Source of the DNA: Olegusella massiliensis
GTDB lineage: Bacteria > Actinomycetota > Coriobacteriia > Coriobacteriales > Atopobiaceae
DNA length: 50,838 nucleotides
Direction of reading: 5' to 3'
Assembly (NCBI RefSeq): GCF_900078545.1
Contig: NZ_FLLS01000001.1
Coordinates: 1 to 50,838, forward strand
Shown here: piece by piece, positions 41,676 to 50,838 of the stretch
How positions within the stretch are numbered: the first letter of the stretch is position 1
Layout: the number at the start of each line of letters is the position of its first letter
The notes under the pieces: model-generated
Database searches by the model: none
What the model was told of the DNA's origin: nothing
What the model saw: the letters and a program-made list of their open reading frames with translations, nothing else
Translations under genes and position numbers: made by a program

Positions 41676-42995
41676 ATGTCCAAGTCAATTGTTGCTGTTG
41701 TTGGTCGTCCCAACGTTGGCAAATCTACGCTTGTAAATCGTCTCGCTCAATCTCGCGATGCCATTGTTCATGAGTCTCGCGGTGTTACCCGAGATCGCAG
41801 CTATCATGAATGTGACTGGAATGGGCGCGAATTTACCCTTATAGACACGGGTGGTATTGAGTCAATTAAATCTCAGGATACTTTTGCTCCGCGCATTCGT
41901 GAACAAGCTTTACTTGCCTGTGATGAAGCGCAGGTTATTGTCATGGTTGTTGACGGTAGTGTTGGGGTGACCGACGAGGACGAAGAGGTCGCACGCGTTG
42001 TGCGCCGTGCAAAAAAACCAACTTTGCTTGTGGTTAACAAGCAGGACAATCCTCAAGATGAGCTTGCAACTTGGCAATATTATTCGCTTGGCGTGGGTGA
42101 GCCTCGTCCCATATCTGCAGGTCATGGCTATGGGACAGGCGATCTACTCGATGAAATTGTCAATCTTTTGCCTGAGGAAAGCGACGAAGAAGAAGTCGAT
42201 GATGATGTTTTGTCCATCGCTATTATCGGTCGTCCCAATGTTGGCAAATCCAGTCTTGCTAATAGGCTTTCCAATAAGAGCCGCTCCATTGTTTCTGACA
42301 TTGCAGGTACCACTCGTGATGCTATTGACACAATGATTGAGTGGCAAGGTCGTCCTATTCGCCTTGTTGATACTGCAGGTATGCGCAAAAAGAGCCAGGT
42401 ACATGAGGATATTGAGTACTATAGCTTGGTACGTGGCCTTGCGGCGATTGACCGCGCTGACGTATGCTTGCTTGTGGTTGACTCCAGCGTAGGGGTAACC
42501 GAGCAAGATCAAAAACTAGCTTCTGCTGCTATTGACCGAGGTTGCGGACTAGTTGTTGTTCTTAATAAGTGGGATCTTGTTGATACTGATGCTATGCGTG
42601 ATTCATTGGTAGCAGGTCTTGAGCGTCGTCTTGTCTTTGCACCCTGGGCATCCTCTATCAATGTGTCGGCTTTGACAGGTCGTTCTTGCGACAAGATTTT
42701 ATCCCTTGCTATCCAGGCTGCCGAAGCACGTGCGCAGCAGCTTAAGACCTCGGAAATCAACAGAGTGCTCGAATCTATCCGCGCTACCGGTCATACCGTG
42801 AGTGACCGCGGTCGTCGTCTCAAGATTAATTATGCAACGCAGACGGGGAGTAAGCCACCGGTACTATCGTTTTTCTGTAATGCACCCGATTTGGTAGATG
42901 ATAACTTTGAGCATTTTCTTGAGAATCGTATTCGCGAGGCATTCAATCTAGAAGGAACTCCTCTTAGGTTGAAATTCCGCAGGAAGGATGCATAG
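41676..42995 (+). CDS. der: Ribosome biogenesis GTPase Der (EngA)
   Basis: Der assists 50S assembly. Two tandem GTPase domains are clear: GRPNVGKST / DTGGIE / NKQD and GRPNVGKSS / DTAGMRKK / NKWD, followed by a KH-like C-terminal domain (RRLKINYATQTGSKPPVLSF). At 439 residues it is standard. CAAGGAGAG precedes ATG 41676. plsY follows after 2 bp. Confidence 0.98.
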   Translation: MSKSIVAVVGRPNVGKSTLVNRLAQSRDAIVHESRGVTRDRSYHECDWNGREFTLIDTGGIESIKSQDTFAPRIREQALLACDEAQVIVMVVDGSVGVTDEDEEVARVVRRAKKPTLLVVNKQDNPQDELATWQYYSLGVGEPRPISAGHGYGTGDLLDEIVNLLPEESDEEEVDDDVLSIAIIGRPNVGKSSLANRLSNKSRSIVSDIAGTTRDAIDTMIEWQGRPIRLVDTAGMRKKSQVHEDIEYYSLVRGLAAIDRADVCLLVVDSSVGVTEQDQKLASAAIDRGCGLVVVLNKWDLVDTDAMRDSLVAGLERRLVFAPWASSINVSALTGRSCDKILSLAIQAAEARAQQLKTSEINRVLESIRATGHTVSDRGRRLKINYATQTGSKPPVLSFFCNAPDLVDDNFEHFLENRIREAFNLEGTPLRLKFRRKDA

Positions 42996-42997
42996 GC

Positions 42998-43663
42998 ATG
43001 ACGCCTCTCATGGCTGCTCTGTTGGCGGGAATGATTCTGTGTTATTTAGTTTGTGGCATCCCCTTTGGATTGGTGATTGCCAAGCTGCATGGCATTGATG
43101 TGCGCAGTGTAGGCTCACACAACATTGGAGCTACAAATGTTGGGCGTTCGGTAGGAGTAAAGGCGGCAGTTGCGACGCTGATTGCAGATGCTGCAAAAGC
43201 TTTGCTTTGCATGGTCTTGGCACGGCAGTTGGTTGCAAACATTGCTTTTGGTGGAGACTACGCCATGACTAATCCCCAAACTTCATTTGGTTGGGTGTCA
43301 AGTCTTTTTTATCTTGCCTGTATTTGTGGTCATATCTTTAGTCCCTATCTCCATTTTCATGGTGGAAAGGGAATTTCTGCAGGTTTTGGTGCCTCCCTTG
43401 GTCTTTGGGCTCCTTTACCCCTAGGTCTTTTAGTAGTTTTTATTTGTGTGGTTGTACCCACACGTTTTGTATCAGCTGGTTCGGTTGCAGCGGCGGCTTC
43501 TCTACCGTTTTGGGCGCTTTGTTTTGGGTTTCCATCTTCGGCTCTGTATGGCTTAGTTACTGCTGCTTGCATTGTTATTTGGGCACATCGTGACAATATT
43601 GCAAAACTCGCTAGAGGTGAAGAAAAGAAGTTTTCTTTCCATCACGAAGAGGAGGATAAATAA
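42998..43663 (+). CDS. plsY: Acyl-phosphate:glycerol-3-phosphate acyltransferase
   Basis: PlsY starts phospholipid synthesis by acylating glycerol-3-phosphate. The 221-residue membrane protein has about five helices and the three cytosolic motifs: GSHNIGATNVGRSVG, HGGKGISAGFG and a final ARGEEKKF region after WAHRDNIAKL. It overlaps gpsA, which makes the glycerol-3-phosphate it uses, by one base. Confidence 0.95.
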   Translation: MTPLMAALLAGMILCYLVCGIPFGLVIAKLHGIDVRSVGSHNIGATNVGRSVGVKAAVATLIADAAKALLCMVLARQLVANIAFGGDYAMTNPQTSFGWVSSLFYLACICGHIFSPYLHFHGGKGISAGFGASLGLWAPLPLGLLVVFICVVVPTRFVSAGSVAAAASLPFWALCFGFPSSALYGLVTAACIVIWAHRDNIAKLARGEEKKFSFHHEEEDK

Positions 43664-44667
43664 TGAGCAAGGTATCAGTCATTGGTACTGGCTCGTGGGG
43701 TACTGCTGCAGCGGGTTTACTTGCGGTAAATGCAGATGAGGTAACACTGCTCGCTCGTAGTGCTGAGGTTGCAGATGCTATCAATACAAACCATCACAAC
43801 CCTCGACATCTTTGTGACTACGTCCTGCCTGCAAATGTATGTGCGACGCTAGATTGTCAAAGCATTGCTGATGTAGATGCGGTAGTTATTGCCGTTCCTT
43901 CTTCTTTTTTAAGAGACACTACAAGGCAGATAGCAGCTTATATTGCAAAAGATATGCCTATATGTGTGCTTACCAAAGGTATCGAGCAGGGCAGCTGCAT
44001 GCTTATGGCTGATGTTGTTGAAGAAGAGCTGGGTGGTAAGGCAAAAGTTGCAGCATTGTCTGGTCCCAATCATGCTGAGGAAATCTGTCGAGGCAAGGTA
44101 TCTGCAGCAGTAGTTGCCTCTGAAGATCCTCAGATTAGCGCCTTGTTTCAAACACTCTTTATGAGTCCCAGCTTCCGTGCATATGCCAGTACAGATATCA
44201 AAGGCGTCGAGCTGTGTGCTGCAATCAAAAATGTGATCGCAATTGCCTGCGGCGTAGCTGTTGGTCTGGGCGCAGGAGACAACACTCTTGCGGTACTTAT
44301 GACCCGTGGCCTTGCTGAAATTGGACGCATCAGCGTTGCTGCAGGTGGTGATCCATTGACCTGTATGGGTCTTGCGGGCATGGGTGACCTTGTTGCTACC
44401 TGTACCTCTCCACATTCACGTAACCGCAGTTTTGGTGAGGCTTTTGTAGCAGGGGAGAGTCTCAGTGATTACGAGAGTCGTACGCATATGGTGGTAGAGG
44501 GAGCGCGAGCTGCGTGCTCCACCCTTGAGCTTGCGCATCAGCTCAAAGTTGAATGCCCGATTACTGAGAGTGTTCATGCCATTTTGTATGAACACGCAGA
44601 TATTTCTTCGGCAATAGATAGCCTTTTGGGCAGGCCGCCTCGAAAAGAGTTTTATGGCATTGATTAG
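43663..44667 (+). CDS. gpsA: Glycerol-3-phosphate dehydrogenase [NAD(P)+]
   Basis: This enzyme reduces dihydroxyacetone phosphate to glycerol-3-phosphate. The Rossmann motif VIGTGSWGTAAAGLLA opens the protein. LTKGIEQGS, LSGPNHAEEI, the catalytic-Lys region GVELCAAIKNVIAIACG, and AGMGDLVATCTSPHSRNR follow. At 334 residues it is of family length. The der-plsY-gpsA order is common in Gram-positive genomes. Confidence 0.97.
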   Translation: MSKVSVIGTGSWGTAAAGLLAVNADEVTLLARSAEVADAINTNHHNPRHLCDYVLPANVCATLDCQSIADVDAVVIAVPSSFLRDTTRQIAAYIAKDMPICVLTKGIEQGSCMLMADVVEEELGGKAKVAALSGPNHAEEICRGKVSAAVVASEDPQISALFQTLFMSPSFRAYASTDIKGVELCAAIKNVIAIACGVAVGLGAGDNTLAVLMTRGLAEIGRISVAAGGDPLTCMGLAGMGDLVATCTSPHSRNRSFGEAFVAGESLSDYESRTHMVVEGARAACSTLELAHQLKVECPITESVHAILYEHADISSAIDSLLGRPPRKEFYGID

Positions 44668-44701
44668 ACAGGTAAGTTACTAGATGAGGAGAGTTACACT
44701 C

Positions 44702-45379
44702 ATGACACATGAGGTTCGCATTGCTCCATCCCTTCTTTCAGCTGACTTTATGAAGCTAGGTGAGGATATCGAAGCTATTTCCACAGCCGACTATATTCAT
44801 TTTGATGTGATGGACGGACATTTTGTTCCCAACCTGAGCTTTGGTTTGCCCATTTTAAAGCAGGTAAAAAAGACAAGCACACTTCCCGTTGATGTGCATC
44901 TTATGGTGAGTAATCCTGACGAAGTGGTTATTCACTACCTTCAGGCAGGCGCTGATATGGTGAGTTTTCACTGGGAGTCTCAAATTCATGCCCATCGCTT
45001 AGTAAGACAGATTCAAGATGCAGGTGCAAAAGCAGGCGTTGTTCTCAATCCTGGCACTCCCGTGAACTGTCTTGAAAGCATTATTGACTATGTTGATTTA
45101 GTACTCATCATGTCAGTAAATCCAGGTTTTGGTGGCCAAAGTTTTATTGAAGGTAGCTATCAAAAATTACGTGAGTTACATCAGCTTTGCTGCAAGCACC
45201 AAGTCAATCCTCTTATTGAGGTTGATGGCGGTGTTGGTGTAAGCAATGCTGAAGCGATAGTATCTGCGGGTGCCAATTTACTCGTTGCGGGTTCTGCGAT
45301 ATTTGGTGCAGCCAATCGTGCCCAGGCCATTGCTGATATTCGTGCTGCGGGTCAACGTGGACAAATGAAAAGGGCATAG
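44702..45379 (+). CDS. rpe: Ribulose-phosphate 3-epimerase
   Basis: Rpe interconverts ribulose- and xylulose-5-phosphate in the pentose phosphate pathway. IAPSLLSADF near the start, HFDVMDGHFVPNLSFG, VHLMV, MSVNPGFGGQ and EVDGGV carry the metal and catalytic residues of the TIM barrel. At 225 residues it is standard. ATG 44702 is preferred to ATG 44684 because GAGGAGAG lies between them. Confidence 0.95.
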   Translation: MTHEVRIAPSLLSADFMKLGEDIEAISTADYIHFDVMDGHFVPNLSFGLPILKQVKKTSTLPVDVHLMVSNPDEVVIHYLQAGADMVSFHWESQIHAHRLVRQIQDAGAKAGVVLNPGTPVNCLESIIDYVDLVLIMSVNPGFGGQSFIEGSYQKLRELHQLCCKHQVNPLIEVDGGVGVSNAEAIVSAGANLLVAGSAIFGAANRAQAIADIRAAGQRGQMKRA

Positions 45380-45380
45380 C

Positions 45381-46559
45381 ATGTCTTCTAGACCTTATGT
45401 GTATTTGGATTATGCGGCTTCTGCGCCTATGAGCAAAGCTGCCATAGATGCCGAAGCTGCCTACGAAGCATCAGAAATTGCAGGCGCTAATCCTAATTCA
45501 TTACATACGCTTGGTAGGAAAGCCGCTCGCGCTCTCGATGGTGCTCGAAGTGATATTGCCCATTGTTTGGGAGGTCACTTTCGTCCATCAGATGTCATCT
45601 TTACCTCTGGGGGCACTGAATCAAATAATCTTGCTCTTTATGGTATGGCGGAAGGTGCTCGAAGTCGTAATCGTCAGCGTAGAGTTATTGTGATTTCTGA
45701 ATTTGAACATGATTCAGAAATTGATGTTATTCCGGCGCTTCATGACCGTGGCTTTGAAGTTAAGTTAGCGCGCCCCAATCGTGATGGTGTGGTTACGGTT
45801 GAGGCCGTATCAAAGCATTGTGATGAGCATACCGCTCTCGTATCTGTTATGGCAGCAAACAACGAGGTGGGCACTATACAGCCTTTGGCACAGATTGCAA
45901 CGACTGCTCATAAGGCTGGCGCCTTGATGCATTGTGATGCAGTGCAGGCATTTGGTCGCATACCACTCGCGTTGGATGATGTTGATGCGGTAAGTATTGC
46001 TGCGCACAAAATTGGCGGCCCTGTGGGCATTGGTGCCCTTGCTATTCGCGGTCGTACACCTTTTCGTGCACAAACTTTTGGGGGAGGACAAGAGCAAGGC
46101 AAGCGTCCAGGTACTCAGCCAGTGCGTGCTGCTCTTGCCTTTGCAGCCGCTGCCTGTGATTGTATAGAACATATGACGGAGCGTCGCGTGCTTGTTTGCG
46201 CACGAGCACAGCGCCTCTATGATTATATTTGCGCCCCAGGTACGCATATTCGTCCTACTACTTCTGCTTTGATGAACGCAGACCGTCTACCTGGTTTGGT
46301 ATCTGTGCTTGTTGAAGGTGTTGATTCTGAAACCCTTGTTTTAAGTCTTGACCAACTGGGGTTTGAGGTTTCTGCGGGATCTGCGTGCTCTTCGGGTTCT
46401 CTTGATGCGAGTCACGTATTACTCTCCATGGGCATTCCTAGAGACCTTGCGTTGGGTGCACTGCGTATTTCTTTTGATGAGCGTGTTTCCGATGATGAAT
46501 TGTATGATTTTGCTGCTGCACTGATTAGTGTTGTTGGTCGCTATCACAAAAATAAATAG
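45381..46559 (+). CDS. Cysteine desulfurase (NifS/IscS family)
   Basis: This PLP enzyme takes sulfur from cysteine to form a persulfide. VYLDYAASAPMS opens the fold, TSGGTESNNLAL and NNEVGTIQP are the PLP-phosphate and substrate loops, the PLP Lys is in AAHKIGGPVG (about 209), and the catalytic Cys is in SAGSACSSGS (about 336). The GSACSSG loop favours the NifS/IscS group. It could supply ThiI or Fe-S assembly; no iscU or nifU lies next to it. The start follows rpe by 1 bp. Confidence 0.93.
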   Translation: MSSRPYVYLDYAASAPMSKAAIDAEAAYEASEIAGANPNSLHTLGRKAARALDGARSDIAHCLGGHFRPSDVIFTSGGTESNNLALYGMAEGARSRNRQRRVIVISEFEHDSEIDVIPALHDRGFEVKLARPNRDGVVTVEAVSKHCDEHTALVSVMAANNEVGTIQPLAQIATTAHKAGALMHCDAVQAFGRIPLALDDVDAVSIAAHKIGGPVGIGALAIRGRTPFRAQTFGGGQEQGKRPGTQPVRAALAFAAAACDCIEHMTERRVLVCARAQRLYDYICAPGTHIRPTTSALMNADRLPGLVSVLVEGVDSETLVLSLDQLGFEVSAGSACSSGSLDASHVLLSMGIPRDLALGALRISFDERVSDDELYDFAAALISVVGRYHKNK

Positions 46560-46591
46560 TGGATACCAACATTGAGAGATTGAGGATTCAT

Positions 46592-47311
46592 ATGGCCGAA
46601 CCAGAGGCATTGCTTCGCCTACAAGATATAGATATCAAATTGATGAGAATTCACGCTCAGCTTGATGCCATGCCTCAGCAGAAAAAGCTTGGGACCATTG
46701 CTCGTGCACAGCGTCAGTTGGCGCGCCAAACAACCATTATTGTGGGTCAACTTAAAGATGCTCAGATGGAGCTTGACGACAATGAATCTCAACATGCGCT
46801 TGTGTTGGATAAGATTGCCAATGTAAAGGCGGAGGCGCACGCGCGCGAGGCGGGATTTCGTCAAACACGCGATTTAGAGGCTCATTTATCTGCTTTGGCC
46901 AAGCAACAAGAAAAGCTTGAGCATGCTTATATGGAAAAAGCTGCAGCTTTGGAACGCCTTCAAAAAGCTGAATCAAATGCTCGTGCTATGGCAGAACGTC
47001 TTGTTGCTGAAAAGACTGCGCAAAAGGATTCCTTTGAGAAGGATAGTGCTGATTTAAGAGCAGAAGAACGCTTGCTTAAGAACGAGCGTGCGCAAGTAAT
47101 AACGGAGATTTCTGCAGAGGTGATTAAGCGTTACGAGCAGGCTTGTAAACGCTTTGGCGGTCTTGCAGTGGAGGCCTTGCGCGGAAATGTACCGTCTGTT
47201 TGTCGCGTTAAATTACAACCTGCAGATTTTGGTGATCTTAGACGTGGTCCGGAGATTGCTACTTGCCCCTATTGTCATCGTATCCTTATTACTAAAGGAG
47301 CCCTGGCATGA
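46592..47311 (+). CDS. Coiled-coil protein with C4-type zinc ribbon
   Basis: The 239-residue protein is a long helical coiled coil (about 5-185) with a C-terminal zinc ribbon: a first Cys in SVCRVKL and CPYC near the end (TCPYCHRILI). This is the family of predicted nucleic-acid-binding zf-RING_7 proteins, whose function is unknown. ATG 46592 is 5 nt after GAGGA; GTG 46559 overlapping the upstream stop is an alternative. It overlaps coaBC by 4 bp. Confidence 0.85.
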   Translation: MAEPEALLRLQDIDIKLMRIHAQLDAMPQQKKLGTIARAQRQLARQTTIIVGQLKDAQMELDDNESQHALVLDKIANVKAEAHAREAGFRQTRDLEAHLSALAKQQEKLEHAYMEKAAALERLQKAESNARAMAERLVAEKTAQKDSFEKDSADLRAEERLLKNERAQVITEISAEVIKRYEQACKRFGGLAVEALRGNVPSVCRVKLQPADFGDLRRGPEIATCPYCHRILITKGALA

Positions 47312-48759
47312 GTGAATCCTCACAACGAGATTCCCAGCTGTCTCGTCAGACTTATCCTGATAAGGAGGATACCCTTGCTCCAAAAATTCTTTTGGGTGTA
47401 AGTGGAGGGATTGCCGCATATAAAGCCTGCGAGCTGCTCAGGCTCTTCCAAAAGCAGGGCTGTGAAGTGCGCGTGTGTGTAACTCCCGAAGCAGAGCGGT
47501 TTGTGGGAGTAGCGACTTTTGAGGCTTTAACGCAGCATGAGGTACTTGTTAAGCTTTTTGAAGGATCCGATCCTATTCCTCATATCACGCTTGCCGAGTG
47601 GGCAGATGCGGCTGTTGTTGTACCGGCAACAGCAAATAGTATGGCAAAGCTTGCTTGTGGCATTGCTGATGATGCGCTTTCAACTACTTTGCTTGCTTTG
47701 CCACGAAATACCCCTTTATTGCTTGCTCCTGCGATGAATGTACATATGTGGCAGGCAGCGGCTACCCAAGATAATCTTGAGACGCTCGAGCGCAGGGGTA
47801 TACGTATTATTTCTCCTGTCCACGGGCGCCTTGCGTGTGGTGATGTGGGCGCCGGTAAGCTTGCTGATATTAATGAAATTTTTGCTTCTGTAATGGATGC
47901 TCTCGATGCGCGTACTGCTCTGCGCAGTTTTGATACAGACCCTGATCGCACCATGCTTTTGTCTTTTGGTCAGGTTGCTTGTGGCGAACAAGATAAAGAA
48001 GATGCAGCAGCTATGCAGGAGAAGCTTGCTGGTAAGCGTGTTCTTATCACGGCAGGTCCCACGCACGAAGCTATCGACCCTGTTCGTTATATTGCCAATG
48101 CTTCTTCGGGAAAGATGGGTTTTGCTATTGCAGAAGCATGTAAATCGTTTGGTGCTGAGGTGACGCTTATAGCAGGGCCTACTAGCCTTGCAACGCCTGA
48201 GGGCGTCAACCGCATTGACGTGGTATCTGCGTCTGAAATGTATCAAGCCACGATCAAGGCTTTTGAGAACTGCGATATTGCAATTTGTGCCGCTGCAGTT
48301 GCGGACTATAAGCCCGCGGATCCTGCCGATCACAAGCTCAAAAAAGGTCGTGAGAATCTCGATACTATTAAACTCGTACGCACACGAGATATTCTTGCAA
48401 GTCTTTCTGTAAATAAAGGTGAGCGCTTGGTTATTGGCTTTGCTGCAGAAACTAATGATTTGCTTAAAAATGCACAGGAAAAGCTTGCCAAGAAGGGTTG
48501 TGACCTCATTGTTGCAAATGATGTTTCGCGAAAGGATTCTGCCTTTGGCGGGGATACCAATAGGGTGAGCTTTGTTACAGCAGATGGCGTTGAGCAGCTT
48601 CCAACGCTAAGCAAACACCAGGTAGCAAGAGCTCTTGCTGAGCATATTGCAAACATGTTGGCAGCAAAAACTACTTCTGAGACGGCTCATAAAACATCTC
48701 ATTCTGATTCAAAAAATGATATAGATGCAACCGTGGTGAGACCGAGGTTATATACGTAA
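47308..48759 (+). CDS. coaBC: Bifunctional phosphopantothenoylcysteine decarboxylase / phosphopantothenate-cysteine ligase
   Basis: CoaBC performs two steps of coenzyme A synthesis. The N-terminal flavoprotein domain has LGVSGGIAAYKACEL near 28, the APAMNVHMW substrate clamp and GRLACGDVGAGKLAD with the catalytic Cys. The C-terminal ligase domain has ITAGPTHEAIDPVRYIAN, SSGKMGFAIAEA and the dimer region with KLKK and FAAET. About 24 extra N-terminal residues and a Ser/Thr-rich tail are unusual. The 483-residue length is slightly above the norm. Confidence 0.95.
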   Translation: MSESSQRDSQLSRQTYPDKEDTLAPKILLGVSGGIAAYKACELLRLFQKQGCEVRVCVTPEAERFVGVATFEALTQHEVLVKLFEGSDPIPHITLAEWADAAVVVPATANSMAKLACGIADDALSTTLLALPRNTPLLLAPAMNVHMWQAAATQDNLETLERRGIRIISPVHGRLACGDVGAGKLADINEIFASVMDALDARTALRSFDTDPDRTMLLSFGQVACGEQDKEDAAAMQEKLAGKRVLITAGPTHEAIDPVRYIANASSGKMGFAIAEACKSFGAEVTLIAGPTSLATPEGVNRIDVVSASEMYQATIKAFENCDIAICAAAVADYKPADPADHKLKKGRENLDTIKLVRTRDILASLSVNKGERLVIGFAAETNDLLKNAQEKLAKKGCDLIVANDVSRKDSAFGGDTNRVSFVTADGVEQLPTLSKHQVARALAEHIANMLAAKTTSETAHKTSHSDSKNDIDATVVRPRLYT

Positions 48760-50564
48760 TGGGCATTTTGGTTGGACTTGAGCACGTTGCACATGAGTGG
48801 CCTGGCAAACAGGTTTTACATGATGCCACAATAGGCATTAATGAAGGCGAACGTATTGGTATCGTTGGTCGAAATGGTGATGGTAAATCCACGCTGTTGC
48901 AACTCATTGGACATCGGATCGAGCCAGATGCGGGAAGCATTACTTGGCGTAATACTATCTCTGTTGGTATGTTAACGCAGTCAGATAGCCTTGATGATGG
49001 TGATACGGTTATTCATGCAGTGATGGGGGATACGCCCGAATATGAATGGGCATCAGATCCCAAAATCCGTTCTATTTGTGATGAGCTGTTAGTTGACGTT
49101 GACTTGCAAAGTCAGGTGGGCACGCTTTCAGGTGGTCAGCGTCGTCGTGTCGATCTTGCACGCGTGTTGTCTCGTGATTGGGATGTCCTCTTAATGGATG
49201 AGCCAACCAACCACTTAGATATGCATGCAATTCGATGGCTCGCAGGTCATCTGACGCGTCGCTGGCCTGCAGGTACTGGTGCGCTGCTTGTAGTGACACA
49301 TGATCGTTGGTTTCTTGATGAGGTCTGTGAACATATGTGGGAAGTTCACGATGGCATCATTGATCCTTTTGAGGGTGGATACTCTGCGTATATTCAGCAG
49401 CGTGTTGAGCGCCAAAGACAAGCGGCAGCATCTGAAGAACGTAGACAAAATGTTTTGCGTAAAGAACTCAATTGGTTGGCTCATGGTGCCAAGGCCCGCA
49501 GTTCAAAGCCAAAGTTCCGCATTGAGGCTGCACGTGCCTTACTCGCACAAGATCCTCCTGTACGCGATAGCGTTGAGTTGTGTCGTCTTGCAGTAGGGCG
49601 TTTGGGAAAGCAGGTCTTTGAACTCAAAAATATTGGTGTGCGCTTTGAAGATCAGATCGTGCTTGAGGGTCTCAATTGGATTGTAGGCCCAGGTGATCGT
49701 ATAGGTATTCTTGGTGAAAATGGTGCCGGTAAGTCAACCCTGCTGCGCTTGATGTGTGGCAGGCTTCGTCCCACAACTGGTTTCCTAAAAATTGGCAAAA
49801 CAGTTCAGCTGGCAGTTCTGTCCCAACAGCTTGAAGAATTATCTGCACACAATGACGAGCGGGTAGAGGATTTATTGAGCTTGTTTAAGCAGATTTACTA
49901 TACTGGCGGAAAGCCCCAAAGTCCGCAACAGATGGCAGAACGATTAGGCTTTACTCGTGCCGATTGGCCAACTTTTATTAAAGATTTGTCTGGGGGCCAG
50001 CGTCGCTGTCTCGCAATTTTGGCAGTTCTTCTTCAGGAACCTAATGTTTTGATACTGGACGAGCCGGGCAATGACCTTGATACCGATATGCTTGCGGTGG
50101 TTGAAGATTTGCTTGATAGCTGGCCAGGGACTTTGCTGCTTGTGACTCACGATCGCTTTTTAATGGAACGTGTCACAGACAATCAGTACGCGATTATCGA
50201 CAGACACCTTAGGCATTGTCCAGGTGGGGTTGATGAATATTTGTGCCTTTTGGATGAGCGTAAAGCTGCTGGAGTAAATGGGGTTTCTTTGCAGAGTGTT
50301 GCCTCTGATGCTTCCAATCAGGTCGTCTCTGGATTGAGTAATCAAGAGCGTCGTACTGCAAAAAAGCGCTTTGATGCTGTTGAGCGTCGTCTTAAAAAAT
50401 TGCGTGAAGAGACAGACGAGCTACAAGATGCGCTAGCGGCACATAATCCTACGGATTATCAAGGTTTGCTAAACATTCAAGAGCATTTGAACACAAACAA
50501 GCAAGAAGTTTCCAAACTTGAAGATGAATGGCTTGAGCTAGCAGAAAAGCTGGAATTGGCATGA
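48759..50564 (+). CDS. ABC-F family ATP-binding protein, Uup-like
   Basis: Two ATPase domains: GRNGDGKST, LSGGQRRRVDLARVL and DEPTNHLD in the first; [25 protein letters not shown] and DEPGNDLD in the second. The N-D-L-D ending of the last motif and the C-terminal coiled coil (about 525-600) resemble Uup, an ABC-F protein linked to ribosome function and DNA transposition phenotypes in E. coli. The ATG shares a base with the coaBC stop (TAATG). No terminator is evident before tRNA-Pro. Confidence 0.9.
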   Translation: MGILVGLEHVAHEWPGKQVLHDATIGINEGERIGIVGRNGDGKSTLLQLIGHRIEPDAGSITWRNTISVGMLTQSDSLDDGDTVIHAVMGDTPEYEWASDPKIRSICDELLVDVDLQSQVGTLSGGQRRRVDLARVLSRDWDVLLMDEPTNHLDMHAIRWLAGHLTRRWPAGTGALLVVTHDRWFLDEVCEHMWEVHDGIIDPFEGGYSAYIQQRVERQRQAAASEERRQNVLRKELNWLAHGAKARSSKPKFRIEAARALLAQDPPVRDSVELCRLAVGRLGKQVFELKNIGVRFEDQIVLEGLNWIVGPGDRIGILGENGAGKSTLLRLMCGRLRPTTGFLKIGKTVQLAVLSQQLEELSAHNDERVEDLLSLFKQIYYTGGKPQSPQQMAERLGFTRADWPTFIKDLSGGQRRCLAILAVLLQEPNVLILDEPGNDLDTDMLAVVEDLLDSWPGTLLLVTHDRFLMERVTDNQYAIIDRHLRHCPGGVDEYLCLLDERKAAGVNGVSLQSVASDASNQVVSGLSNQERRTAKKRFDAVERRLKKLREETDELQDALAAHNPTDYQGLLNIQEHLNTNKQEVSKLEDEWLELAEKLELA

Positions 50565-50666
50565 GCGCAAATGAGGAGAACGGTTTTTTTGCGTGTTGCA
50601 ACTATCGCTGATGCTCAAGAGATGCTTGTTTATCAATGTTCATGTGAATTGTTGTGATATTTCTAC

Positions 50667-50695
50667 TTGCATTATTTCTGATAGGGTGTTAAATT
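50667..50695 (+). promoter_or_regulatory. Promoter of tRNA-Pro
   Basis: TTGCAT (50667-50672) and TAAATT (50690-50695) are separated by 17 bp. The start would be about 25 nt before the tRNA. The -35 box matches the candidate promoter of mihF. Confidence 0.6.
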
Positions 50696-50725
50696 ACTTA
50701 CTCGCGCGTCGATAAGACGAGCAAA

Positions 50726-50802
<77 letters not shown>

Positions 50803-50812
50803 CGTAAGCGCA

Positions 50813-50838
50813 GGTCAGAGCTTTATGCTCTGGCCTTT
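50813..50838 (+). terminator. Terminator of tRNA-Pro
   Basis: GGTCAGAGC (50813-50821) pairs with GCTCTGGCC (50827-50835), nine pairs with one T-G, around TTTAT. TTT follows up to the window edge, so the T-run is cut by the end of the sequence. Confidence 0.75.

Overview
The window looks like a chromosomal segment from a low-GC member of the Coriobacteriia (Actinobacteria), probably an Atopobium/Lancefieldella/Olsenella-type organism. The reasons are an actinobacterial-type integration host factor (mIHF) directly before gmk and rpoZ, a fused cytidylate kinase/acyltransferase gene, Actinobacteria-like gene content at moderate GC (estimated by eye in the mid-40s percent), and strong Shine-Dalgarno sites. 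The species assignment is inference; no rRNA is present.

Layout: 0-3.8 kb holds tRNA-Asn(GUU), a dCMP deaminase (- strand), and a zinc-ribbon/DUF3160 surface protein with a small membrane-anchored neighbour. 3.8-9.9 kb is the pyrimidine operon pyrR-B-C-K-D-F-E behind a PyrR-type attenuator whose antiterminator and terminator helices can be drawn base by base. 10.1-12.7 kb is mihF-gmk-rpoZ followed by thiI. 13.0-17.05 kb is comEA-comEC-holA (DNA uptake plus the polymerase III delta subunit).

17.06 to about 25.78 kb is an island inserted between holA and rpsT, genes that normally sit side by side before lepA and hemW. It carries Firmicutes-like genes: an N-terminally short GNAT, a VanZ-like protein, a TetR regulator with two half-size ABC transporters, a broken MptD-like ECF S component, an alpha/beta hydrolase that has lost its nucleophile region, a small membrane protein, a DNA adenine methyltransferase scrap and a decayed ImmA/IrrE metallopeptidase gene pair. 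The TetR-ABC-ABC cargo is bracketed by two related iteron-like arrays (TTTAACG and GGTACGAA units at 20-21 bp spacing), which suggests that the island derives from a plasmid or integrative element whose own integrase and replication protein are gone.

25.8-30.1 kb: rpsT (-), lepA (+), then an Abi-type HEPN protein and a PHP-family phosphatase (-). 30.1-50.6 kb is a dense run of + strand housekeeping genes: dus-hemW-CPBP protease, a VOC protein, an ABC-F ATPase, an M50 protease, scpA-scpB-rluB, cmk/plsC fusion, ispH, der, plsY-gpsA, rpe, a cysteine desulfurase, a zinc-ribbon coiled-coil protein, coaBC and a second ABC-F protein. The window closes with tRNA-Pro(GGG) and its terminator.

The native genes cover pyrimidine synthesis, translation and tRNA modification (thiI, dus, lepA, der, rluB, tRNAs), chromosome condensation (scpAB), DNA uptake, and phospholipid, isoprenoid and CoA synthesis. 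The least ordinary part is the island: its paired iteron arrays and a transport cassette whose two ABC subunits and regulator are intact while the accessory genes are decaying.
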